A stretch of DNA of 8,044 nt from an uncultured Eubacteriales bacterium. Its GTDB lineage: Bacteria > Bacillota > Clostridia > Oscillospirales > Oscillospiraceae. Where the stretch lies: contig URDJ01000069.1 in assembly GCA_900546615.1 (NCBI GenBank), forward strand, positions 1 to 8,044. The letters run 5' to 3'. Within the stretch, counting starts at the first letter, position 1; the number at the start of each line of letters is the position of its first letter. Shown piece after piece: positions 1-6,687 of the stretch. Under the pieces are notes generated by a model that worked only from the letters and a program-made list of their open reading frames with translations, had not been told where the DNA came from and did not search any database. The position numbers and the translations under genes were made by a program.

Positions 1-8
1 TTTGGGGC

Positions 9-52
9 GCCACTCCCGTTTCTTTTGGCAAGGACAAAAGAAATGGGGTGGC
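9..52 (+). repeat. Long near-perfect hairpin, possible terminator of an upstream gene
   Basis: Bases 9-27 pair with 35-52 to give an 18-bp stem. It has one bulged T (14), one G·T wobble (18/44) and a 7-base loop (28-34). The upper stem is pyrimidine/purine rich (CTTTTG opposite CAAAAG) and the lower stem is GC rich. A short T run (54-57) follows the right arm, so it could terminate transcription entering from a + strand gene left of the window. No such T run follows on the opposite strand. It could equally be a member of a dispersed intergenic palindrome family. The structure is seen directly; the role is inferred. Confidence 0.7.
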
Positions 53-70
53 ATTTTACACCTCCCTGCC

Positions 71-124
71 CCGGGCGCGTATTTTGCCTGTGCTGGGAAA
101 ATCGGCTCTTGCTATCGCGCCCGG
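71..124. repeat. 9-bp perfect inverted repeat around the -35 region
   Basis: CCGGGCGCG at 71-79 is exactly repeated in inverted form at 116-124 (CGCGCCCGG), with 36 bases between the arms. The right arm lies in the spacer between the proposed -35 and -10 boxes. It could be an operator or a weak mRNA/cruciform structure, but GC-only arms of this length can arise by chance in GC-rich DNA. Confidence 0.4.
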
Positions 125-136
125 TAGTGGTATAAT
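109..136 (+). promoter_or_regulatory. Sigma-A-type promoter with extended -10, driving the recJ operon
   Basis: A perfect TATAAT -10 box at 131-136 is preceded by TGG (128-130), which makes an extended -10. TTGCTA at 109-114 is a 4/6 match to the -35 consensus, with a 16-base spacer. A second TATAAT at 139-144 has no matching -35 box. The predicted transcription start is near 143. That would leave only about 11 bases before the ATG at 154 but about 44 before the ATG at 187, so the promoter favours the later start for recJ. No other convincing promoter is seen at the later gene junctions. Confidence 0.75.
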
Positions 137-186
137 AGTATAATTATTGAAAGATGAAAGGAAAGCGGCGCGACAGCCGTGAGAGT

Positions 187-2220
187 ATGAAGTACAGCGA
201 ATGGAAAATACCCTGCTGCGGGGCGGAGGTGGATGAAGCGCTGGTAGAGGCCGGCTACACGCCTCTGCTCTCCGCTCTGCTCAAAAAGCGCGGAATAAAT
301 ACGCCGGAGGCGGCCAGGGCCTTTCTCTCCGGCGGGCAGGAGCTGCTCGGCGACCCCATGCTGCTCGAGGATATGGACAGGGCCGCCGCAAGACTCAGGC
401 TGGCGATAGAACGGCGTGAGGTCGTGGCCGTTTTTGGCGACTACGACGTGGACGGCATAACCTCCGCCTGCCTCGTCACGAGCTGGCTGAGGGCCAAGGG
501 CCTGGAATGCAGCCCCTACATACCGGACAGGATGGAGGAGGGCTACGGCCTGAACCTCTCGGCCATGGACACTATAAAGGCCCGGGGAGCAACGCTCATA
601 GTCACCGTGGACTGCGGCATCACCGCCGCCGAGGAGGCGCGCTACGCCGCCTCGCTGGGCATGGACATGATAGTCACCGACCACCACGAGTGCGGGGCAT
701 GTCCCCTGCCCGAGGCAGTCGCTGTCGTGGACCCGAAACGCCCCGGCAGCCGCTATCCGAACGCCGACCTCGCGGGCGTGGGCGTGGCCTTCAAGCTGCT
801 GTGCGCGGTGGAAGGCTCGCCGGAGAGGATACTTGAGGAATACGCCGATCTCATCGCCACCGGCACGATAGCGGACGTCATGCCGCTCACGGGTGAGAAC
901 CGCTACATCGTGAGGCTGGGCCTCGAACAGCTGAACCGCCCGAAACGGCCCGGCATCCGCGCCCTGCTCGTCGAGTCAGGGGCCGCAGGGAAGAAGATCA
1001 GCGCCACGACCGTGGGCTTTACCCTCGCGCCCCGGCTCAACGCCGCGGGCAGGCTCGGCCATGCTGACGTGGCCGTCCGGCTGCTGCTAACGGACAGCGA
1101 GCGAGAGGCCGCCGAGCTGGCCGCCGAGCTTTGCAGACTAAACCGTGAGCGGCAAGAGCTGGAGCACGGCATCTTTGAGGATGCACACGGGCTTCTGAGC
1201 GGCGAGACACCCACGGCGCCCATAGTTCTCGCCGCAGAGGGCTGGCATCAGGGCGTCATAGGCATCGCCGCCTCCAAGCTGGCGGAGGAGTTCTCCCTGC
1301 CGGCCATCATGATATGCCTCGACGGGGAGAGCGGCAAAGGCTCCTGCCGGAGTTTCGGCGGCTTCAACCTCTTTGACGCGCTGGCCGCCTGCTCCGACTG
1401 GCTCGAGGGCTTCGGCGGTCACGCGCTCGCCGCGGGCCTCTCGATAAGACGCGACCAGGTCGAGGGCTTTCGGGCGGCGCTCCGGGAATACTACAGGCGT
1501 CTGCCGCCCGCCGAGGCGCCCCGCCTGGTCTGCGACCTGCGCATCGACGACCCCGCGCTGCTGAGTATGGAGTGCGTCGAGTCCCTCGGCGAGCTGGAGC
1601 CCTTCGGCAGCGGCAACCCGAGGCCGACCCTCTGCATAACCGACGCCCTGCTCGAACGCGTGACGCCCATAGGCGGCGGAAGGCATCTCAAGCTCCGGCT
1701 CGAAAAGGGCGGGATATGCTTCGACTGCGTCATGTTCTCCATGCGTGAGGAGGAGCTGGGCCTGCGCGAGGGCGAACGCGTGGACGCCGCCTTCTACCCG
1801 CAGATAAACGAGTACCACGGCCACCGCTCTGTCCAGCTCGTGATGCTCGCGCTCAGGCAGGCGGACACCCTGCCGCTGTGCATGGACATCATCGACGGCA
1901 GGCTCCCCGGGCCGTGGGACGGCTCCGACCTCTGCCCCGAGCGGAGCGATTTCGTCCGTGTCTGGCGCTGGCTCGAGCGCCGCGGCGGAGGGGCATACGG
2001 CAGCCTCAGCGACGTCTCCGGCTGGAGGCCAGGCGGAATGCATCCCGCCAAGCTGCTGCTCTGCCTGCGTATCATGCGTGACGAAGGGCTCGTCACAGCC
2101 CAGAGGACAGGCGACAGCATCAGGGTACAGATACAGAAAACAGAGGGCAAGGCGGATCTCGCCTCGCACCCGCTCATGATAAAGCTCAGGCGATTCAGGG
2201 AAAGATACGAAGGGAGGTGA
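187..2220 (+). CDS. recJ: Single-stranded-DNA-specific 5'-3' exonuclease RecJ
   Basis: This is a 677-residue cytoplasmic DHH-family nuclease that degrades single-stranded DNA 5' to 3' with Mn/Mg in recombination, mismatch and base-excision repair. The DHH-domain motifs are all present: DYDVDG (85-90), VDCG (141-144), DHH (165-167) and VDP (181-183). PRLNAAGR (282-289) follows, then the DHHA1 region with GWHQGVIG (352-359) and GGHALAAG (410-417). An OB-fold-like segment with EPFGSGNPRP (471-480) comes next. A C-terminal region of about 100 residues (580-677) is less conserved and may be a winged-helix-like extension. I chose the ATG at 187 over the in-frame ATG at 154. The protein then begins MKYSEWKIP, like other RecJ N-termini, and the proposed mRNA start leaves almost no leader for 154. 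Its ribosome site is weak (GTGAGAG, 179-185). It is the first gene of the operon, and rel starts 4 bases after its stop. Confidence 0.96.
   Translation: MKYSEWKIPCCGAEVDEALVEAGYTPLLSALLKKRGINTPEAARAFLSGGQELLGDPMLLEDMDRAAARLRLAIERREVVAVFGDYDVDGITSACLVTSWLRAKGLECSPYIPDRMEEGYGLNLSAMDTIKARGATLIVTVDCGITAAEEARYAASLGMDMIVTDHHECGACPLPEAVAVVDPKRPGSRYPNADLAGVGVAFKLLCAVEGSPERILEEYADLIATGTIADVMPLTGENRYIVRLGLEQLNRPKRPGIRALLVESGAAGKKISATTVGFTLAPRLNAAGRLGHADVAVRLLLTDSEREAAELAAELCRLNRERQELEHGIFEDAHGLLSGETPTAPIVLAAEGWHQGVIGIAASKLAEEFSLPAIMICLDGESGKGSCRSFGGFNLFDALAACSDWLEGFGGHALAAGLSIRRDQVEGFRAALREYYRRLPPAEAPRLVCDLRIDDPALLSMECVESLGELEPFGSGNPRPTLCITDALLERVTPIGGGRHLKLRLEKGGICFDCVMFSMREEELGLREGERVDAAFYPQINEYHGHRSVQLVMLALRQADTLPLCMDIIDGRLPGPWDGSDLCPERSDFVRVWRWLERRGGGAYGSLSDVSGWRPGGMHPAKLLLCLRIMRDEGLVTAQRTGDSIRVQIQKTEGKADLASHPLMIKLRRFRERYEGR
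2211..2220 (+). promoter_or_regulatory. Strong Shine-Dalgarno that fixes the GTG start of rel
   Basis: AGGGAGGTGA is nearly a full complement to the 16S rRNA tail and contains the recJ stop codon. Its GGAGG core (2213-2217) is 7 bases from the GTG at 2225 but 19 bases from the next in-frame ATG (2237). GTG 2225 is therefore the likely start. Confidence 0.85.
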
Positions 2221-2224
2221 GCCT

Positions 2225-4492
2225 GTGGCCGCCGCAATGAGAGGAGTCAACTCCGAATACAGGGACGAGATCATACGGCCGCAGTCCCCAAAGCCCATCA
2301 TGGACCCCGAGGAGTGCTGGAAAAGTCTCGAAGCCAAAATACTCGCCGGCAATATCTCCATGGACATGGGCCGCGTCCGCAACGCCTTTGAGTACGCCGT
2401 GAAGCTCCACGAGGGACAAAAGCGCCGCGACGGCTCGCCCTACGTCACCCACTGCGTGGCGACGGCGGAGATAATCGCCGAGCAGGGCCTCGACGAGGAT
2501 TCCGTCGTGGCCGCGCTGCTGCACGACGTCATCGAAGACACGCCCGCCACGCACGAGGATGTGCGCCGCCAGTTCGGCTCCACGGTCGCGGACATAGTGG
2601 AGGGCGTCACCAAGCTCACGCGTGTGCAGTACACCAGCCATGAGGACGAGCAGGCCGAGAACCTCAGGAAAATGCTCATCGCCATGGCGAAAGACATCCG
2701 CGTCATCCTTATAAAGATAGCCGACCGCCTGCACAACATGCGGACGATGGACTACCAGAGCGGAGAAAAGCAGCTCATAAAATCCGCCGAGACGATGGAA
2801 ATCTACGCCCCCATCGCCCACCGGCTCGGAATGCAGAAGATAAAGTGGGAGCTGGAGGACCGCTCGCTCTACTACCTCGACCGCGAGGGCTACAAGGAGA
2901 TAACCGACGCGCTCTCCACGCGCATGGACACCCTGCGCGTTTTCATGGGCAAGGTGGAAAAGCAGATCCAGAACCGCATGGATGAGGAGAAAATCGACGC
3001 CACGGTCTACGGACGCATCAAGCACGTCTACAGCATCTACCGCAAGATGTTCGCCCAGCAGCTGGACATCAACGGCATCTTCGACCTGTGTGCCTTCCGC
3101 GTCATCGTGGACAGCATCCCGGACTGCTACAACGCCCTCGGCATGATACACGACATGTACAAGCCCGTGCCGGGCCGGTTCAAGGACTACATCTCCATGG
3201 CCAAGCCCAACGGCTACCAGAGCGTGCACACCACCGTCATCGGCGACGAGGGCATACCCTTTGAGGTGCAGATACGCACCTGGGACATGCACCTGACCGC
3301 CGAGTACGGCGTCGCGGCGCACTGGAAGTACAAGTCCGGCGAGCAGGGCGTCAAGGAGGGCGACGAGGAGAAGTTCGCCTGGGTCCGCCGGCTGCTCGAG
3401 GCCCAGCAGGAAACGGACGCCACGGAGTTCGTGCACGACCTCAAGATAGACATGTTCGCCGACGAGGTCTTCGTGTTCACGCCCTCGGGCGACGTAATAA
3501 ACCTCCCCGCGGGCGCAACGCCCATAGACTTCGCCTACGCCATACATTCGGGCGTGGGCAACTCGATGGTCGGCGCCTCGGTGAACGGGCGCATCGTCAC
3601 CTTTGACCACGTGCTGCAAAACGGCGACATCGTGGAGGTGCGCACCTCCAAGTCCGCGCCCGGCCCGAGCCGCGACTGGCTCCAGCTCGCGAAAAGCTCC
3701 TCGGCGCGCACGAAGATAAAGCAGTGGTTCAAGAAGGAAAAGCGCGAGGAGAACGTCCAGCGCGGGCGCGACATGTTCGAGGCCGAGCTGCGCCGCAACG
3801 GTCTCGCCATGTCCGACGTCATGGACGAGGAGGTGCTGCCGCACATCCTCAAGAAGCTCTCCGTGCCCTCGATGGACGAGCTGTATGCGGCGATAGGCTA
3901 CGGCGGACAGACGGCGGTCAGGAGCGTCAACCGCGTCAAGGACGAGCTCGCGCACATAAAGCGCCCCGAGAAAAAGACCGTGCTCGACAAGATAAACGAG
4001 CAGGCCGAAAAACGCGTCTCCCGTCCGCAGAAGGCCGTGCACGGCATACTCGTCGAGGGCATCGACAACTGCCTTATCAAGTTCTCCAAATGCTGCACGC
4101 CCGTGCCGGGCGACGATATCGTGGGCTTCATCACCCGCGGCAACGGCGTCTCCATCCACCGCACGGACTGCCAGAACTACCTCAAGCAGCGGCTGTCCAC
4201 CGGCGCCGACGGGCGCTGGATAGAGGTCAGCTGGGCCGACACCACCACCGACCTCTACATCACCACGCTCCGTATCCTCGCCAAGGAGCGTTCCGGCCTC
4301 ATCATGGACATCGCCACGGTGCTCAATGCCCTGAATGCCAAGGTGCGCAGCCTTTCGGCCCGGGACGTGGGCAACGATCAGTCCACCGCCGCCGTCACCG
4401 TCGAGGTCAAGACCCTCGACGAGCTGAAGGTCATCATAAACAAGTTAGCCGCCATCCGCGGCGTCATAGAAGTCAGGAGGGCAAGCTCATGA
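2225..4492 (+). CDS. rel: Bifunctional (p)ppGpp synthetase/hydrolase, Rel
   Basis: This long RSH enzyme makes (p)ppGpp from ATP and GDP/GTP during amino-acid starvation and hydrolyses it otherwise. The 755 residues are full family length. The hydrolase HD domain (about 45-200) has H76, H100-D101, E104-D105 and the ADRLHNMRT motif (166-174), so it looks active. The synthetase domain (about 240-365) has RFKD (318-321), the form found in bifunctional Rel rather than E. coli RelA, plus NGYQSVHTT (329-337) and FEVQIRT (346-352). The regulatory half holds a TGS domain (about 412-475), a helical domain, a zinc-finger/CC domain (CC at 623-624, H645, C649) and a C-terminal ACT domain (about 676-752). 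Translation starts at GTG with a strong ribosome site inside the end of recJ. The last 4 bases overlap the dtd start (ATGA). The symbol relA is also used for this gene in Firmicutes. Confidence 0.97.
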   Translation: MAAAMRGVNSEYRDEIIRPQSPKPIMDPEECWKSLEAKILAGNISMDMGRVRNAFEYAVKLHEGQKRRDGSPYVTHCVATAEIIAEQGLDEDSVVAALLHDVIEDTPATHEDVRRQFGSTVADIVEGVTKLTRVQYTSHEDEQAENLRKMLIAMAKDIRVILIKIADRLHNMRTMDYQSGEKQLIKSAETMEIYAPIAHRLGMQKIKWELEDRSLYYLDREGYKEITDALSTRMDTLRVFMGKVEKQIQNRMDEEKIDATVYGRIKHVYSIYRKMFAQQLDINGIFDLCAFRVIVDSIPDCYNALGMIHDMYKPVPGRFKDYISMAKPNGYQSVHTTVIGDEGIPFEVQIRTWDMHLTAEYGVAAHWKYKSGEQGVKEGDEEKFAWVRRLLEAQQETDATEFVHDLKIDMFADEVFVFTPSGDVINLPAGATPIDFAYAIHSGVGNSMVGASVNGRIVTFDHVLQNGDIVEVRTSKSAPGPSRDWLQLAKSSSARTKIKQWFKKEKREENVQRGRDMFEAELRRNGLAMSDVMDEEVLPHILKKLSVPSMDELYAAIGYGGQTAVRSVNRVKDELAHIKRPEKKTVLDKINEQAEKRVSRPQKAVHGILVEGIDNCLIKFSKCCTPVPGDDIVGFITRGNGVSIHRTDCQNYLKQRLSTGADGRWIEVSWADTTTDLYITTLRILAKERSGLIMDIATVLNALNAKVRSLSARDVGNDQSTAAVTVEVKTLDELKVIINKLAAIRGVIEVRRASS
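4475..4480 (+). promoter_or_regulatory. Shine-Dalgarno for dtd inside rel
   Basis: A perfect AGGAGG lies 8 bases before the ATG at 4489. It supports that start over upstream in-frame codons, which would read into arginine-rich out-of-frame rel sequence. The start overlaps the rel stop as ATGA, so translation is probably coupled. Confidence 0.85.
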
Positions 4493-4932
4493 GGGCAGTC
4501 GTAACAAGAGTCACCTCGGCCTCCGTCGAGATAGGAGGCGAGGTCAGGGGCAGCATCGGAAAGGGCTTTCTCGTGCTGCTCGGCGTGAACGTCGCGGACA
4601 CCGAGTCCGAGGCGAAGAAGGTCGCCGACAAGATCTGCGGCCTTCGCGTCTTCGAGGACGAAGCCGGCAAGATGAACGTGAACCCCAAGGACGCGGGCGC
4701 GCAGCTGCTTATAATCAGCCAGTTCACGCTCTACGCGGACGCGAAAAGCCGCCGCCCGGGCTTCACGAAGGCCGCAAGGCCCGAGACCGCCGTGCCGCTC
4801 TACGAGCTGGTCATCGCCGAGTGCCGCGCGCGCGGCTTTGTGGTCGAGACCGGCGAGTTCGGCGCGGAAATGCAGGTCGCGTCCGTGAACGACGGGCCTG
4901 TCACCATCATTCTGGACACGGAGGAACTTTGA
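4489..4932 (+). CDS. dtd: D-aminoacyl-tRNA deacylase
   Basis: This 147-residue protein is a complete DTD1-type deacylase. The enzyme hydrolyses D-amino acids, and glycine from mischarged tRNA-Ala, off tRNA in the cytoplasm, protecting translation from wrong-handed residues. The two signature motifs are intact: SQFTLY (77-82) and the cross-subunit Gly-cisPro motif NDGPVT (134-139). A conserved TGEFGAEM segment (121-128) lies before the second motif. The family acts as a homodimer. The gene overlaps the rel stop by 4 bases, and the next gene starts 2 bases after its own stop. Placement directly after rel is the common Firmicutes order. The open frame extends far upstream inside rel, but that extension is compositionally a shadow. 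Confidence 0.96.
   Translation: MRAVVTRVTSASVEIGGEVRGSIGKGFLVLLGVNVADTESEAKKVADKICGLRVFEDEAGKMNVNPKDAGAQLLIISQFTLYADAKSRRPGFTKAARPETAVPLYELVIAECRARGFVVETGEFGAEMQVASVNDGPVTIILDTEEL
4920..4926 (+). promoter_or_regulatory. Shine-Dalgarno for the MBL-fold gene
   Basis: GGAGGAA overlaps the last codons of dtd, and its GGAGG core ends 10 bases before the ATG at 4935. It supports this start over the upstream in-frame ATG at 4821, which lies within dtd. Confidence 0.8.
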
Positions 4933-4934
4933 AT

Positions 4935-5549
4935 ATGCTCATTAAGACCCTTGTTGTCGGTCCTATCGAGACAAACTGCTACGTCGTCACCGACGAGGAC
5001 ACGCTCGACTGCGCCGTAATAGACCCCGGCGACGAGTCGAACACCATCCTTGACTACCTCGAGGACAACAGGCTGCACTGCCGCGCGGTGATGCTCACGC
5101 ACGCACATTTCGACCACGTTGGCGCAGTGGAGGCCGTGCTCGAGGCGACAGGCGCTAAGTTTTACATGTCTGAAAAGGAGCTGGACACAATAAAAAACGG
5201 CGGCTCCGGCCGCTTCCAGCCGCCCGAGGGCGTCATATACTACAAGGAAGGCGACGTGGTAGAGGTCGGCTCTCTCAGCTTCCGCGTCATGGTCACGCCG
5301 GGGCACACGCCGGGCGGCGTGACGCTCGTCTGCGGCGGCGCGCTCTTTACCGGAGACACGCTCTTTCGCGGCAGCTGCGGCAGGACCGATTTCCCCGGCG
5401 GCGACATGCGCGTCGAGCTGGCCTCCCTCAAGCGCATCGCGGCCCTCGAGGGCGACTATGAGGTCTATCCCGGCCACGCCGAGAGCAGCTCCCTCAGCGT
5501 CGAGCGGGCGCACAACCCCTACATGCGCCACGCGATAGAGAAGATGTAA
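4935..5549 (+). CDS. Metallo-beta-lactamase-fold hydrolase, glyoxalase II-like
   Basis: This 204-residue cytoplasmic protein belongs to the small glyoxalase II-like branch of the MBL fold (YcbL/GloB type), which usually cleaves thioesters with two bound metals. The metal ligands are all visible: THAHFDH (55-61), H124 in TPGHTPG, D141 in FTGDTLF and H181 in YPGHAE. GSCGRTDFPGGD (146-157) is typical of this subgroup. There is no signal peptide, and the N-terminus VGPIETNCY (8-16) is also characteristic. At about 200 residues it lacks the longer C-terminal substrate-binding helices of classical glyoxalase II, so S-lactoylglutathione need not be its substrate. It starts 2 bases after dtd, and its stop overlaps the next start by one base (TAATG). 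The fold and metal site are certain; the substrate is unknown. Confidence 0.92.
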   Translation: MLIKTLVVGPIETNCYVVTDEDTLDCAVIDPGDESNTILDYLEDNRLHCRAVMLTHAHFDHVGAVEAVLEATGAKFYMSEKELDTIKNGGSGRFQPPEGVIYYKEGDVVEVGSLSFRVMVTPGHTPGGVTLVCGGALFTGDTLFRGSCGRTDFPGGDMRVELASLKRIAALEGDYEVYPGHAESSSLSVERAHNPYMRHAIEKM

Positions 5550-6685
5550 TGCCGAACGCTCTCGATTACATCGACTGGAGGGGCGACATTCCCTTCTCTG
5601 TCTCGCCCTTCAACGAGGTGGACAACCTCCTCATCTGCAAGCTGGTCTCGCTCGACCTCACTGACATCGTTCCCTCCGAGGGCGAGAGGAGCATTCAGGA
5701 GGCCGCGCAGGGCTACTTCGACAAGTTCGGCGAGGAAGACGTGCGCCGCGGCGTGCTGCTCGCGCCCGGCGCTGTGACCATGCTGAAGAAAATGCTCTTG
5801 GCCCCGAGGTTTCAGGGCCTGCGGCTGCGCGACTTCGTCTACCACGTGGACCGGAAGGCTGAAAAGCAGTTTTCCGCCATGACGATCGTGCTGCCCGACG
5901 GGACGCGCTATATAGCCTTCCGCGGCACCGACGACAACCTCGTCGCCTGGAAAGAGGACTTCAACATGGGCAGCCTCGACGCGGTTCCGGCGCAGACGGA
6001 CGCGGCAAGCTATCTCATGCGCGCTGCCTGGCGCTTTGACGGCAACATGCGCGTCGGCGGGCACTCCAAGGGCGGCAACCTCGCCGTCTACGCCGCCATG
6101 CACAACCCCGAGGAGCTGCAGGAGCGCATCCTCGATATCTACAACAACGACGGCCCCGGTTTCCGCGAGCCGGTGCGCGACCTGCCCGAGTACCGGCGCA
6201 TCGCCCCGAAGATACACACCCTCGTGCCGCAGTACTCCCTCGTCGGCGTGCTGCTCAGCCACGACGCTGACTTTGAGATCGTCGAGAGCACTGAGACGGG
6301 CATCTCGGCCCACAACGGCTTCACATGGGAGGTCAGACGCACGGGCTTCGTGCGCTGCGAAGACTTCGCCTTCCGCAGCCGGGTCTTTAACGACGCCATC
6401 CACGGCTGGGCCGACGGCCTCGACCTCCAGCAGCGGCAGGAGCTGACCGACGCCGTCTTCGGCGCGCTCGAGGCCACGGGCGCCGTGACGCTCACCGACC
6501 TGACCGAGCAGAAGGTCCGCAAGGCCCTGACCGCCGCGAAGGACCTGTTCGGCGACGAGGACCAGAGAGAGCTTTTCATGGATTCGATGGAGCTGCTGTT
6601 CAAGGAATACGCGGCCTCGGCAAAGCGCGCCCTGCCGCTCGGCCGGCTCAGGAGGCGCAGAAAAACCCAGGAGCGTGAGGACTGA
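5549..6685 (+). CDS. DUF2974/Mbeg1-like alpha/beta hydrolase, lipase-like, substrate unknown
   Basis: This 378-residue protein resembles the DUF2974 (Mbeg1-like) family of alpha/beta hydrolases. The serine elbow is GHSKGG (171-176), making S173 the likely nucleophile. YIAFRGTDD (121-129) matches the strand and oxyanion region of class-3-type lipases. D201 in YNNDGPGF (198-205) and H255 in AHNGFTW (254-260) are candidates for the rest of the triad. The N-terminus LDYIDWRGDIPF (5-16) and the FNEVDNLL segment (21-28) are family-typical. No signal peptide or membrane helix is evident, and the tail (about 359-376) is strongly basic. Its ATG overlaps the previous stop as TAATG, and the upstream site is weak (GAGAAG, 5538-5543), so it probably depends on translational coupling. 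Acyl-ester hydrolysis is inferred from the fold only. Confidence 0.85.
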   Translation: MPNALDYIDWRGDIPFSVSPFNEVDNLLICKLVSLDLTDIVPSEGERSIQEAAQGYFDKFGEEDVRRGVLLAPGAVTMLKKMLLAPRFQGLRLRDFVYHVDRKAEKQFSAMTIVLPDGTRYIAFRGTDDNLVAWKEDFNMGSLDAVPAQTDAASYLMRAAWRFDGNMRVGGHSKGGNLAVYAAMHNPEELQERILDIYNNDGPGFREPVRDLPEYRRIAPKIHTLVPQYSLVGVLLSHDADFEIVESTETGISAHNGFTWEVRRTGFVRCEDFAFRSRVFNDAIHGWADGLDLQQRQELTDAVFGALEATGAVTLTDLTEQKVRKALTAAKDLFGDEDQRELFMDSMELLFKEYAASAKRALPLGRLRRRRKTQERED

Positions 6686-6687
6686 GG

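Noticed and set aside
154..186. Upstream ATG for recJ adding 11 residues
   Set aside because: There is no usable ribosome site before it, and the predicted transcription start leaves about 11 bases. The extra residues (MKGKRRDSRES) are not RecJ-like. It cannot be fully excluded because the site for 187 is also weak.
1138..2382. 414-residue open frame on the - strand opposite recJ and the start of rel
   Set aside because: It crosses the recJ/rel junction, has low-complexity mirrored composition and shows no domain. Both sense-strand genes have complete catalytic motifs.
2195..4159. 654-residue open frame on the - strand opposite rel
   Set aside because: It is antisense to the clear Rel protein and is rich in H, V, A, R, D and L, as expected from mirrored GC-rich codons. 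It has no recognisable motif and no ribosome site. GC-rich genes commonly give such long antisense frames.
3724..4488. Long in-frame upstream extension of dtd inside rel
   Set aside because: The extension is arginine/histidine-rich out-of-frame Rel sequence. The strong AGGAGG at 4475-4480 and the family-typical N-terminus MRAVVTRV set the start at 4489.
6036..6446. Short + strand frames rich in S, T, R and P inside DUF2974 and M16 (6036-6446, 7094-7576, 6771-7553)
   Set aside because: They are alternate-frame readings of real genes, with low-complexity composition and no motif.
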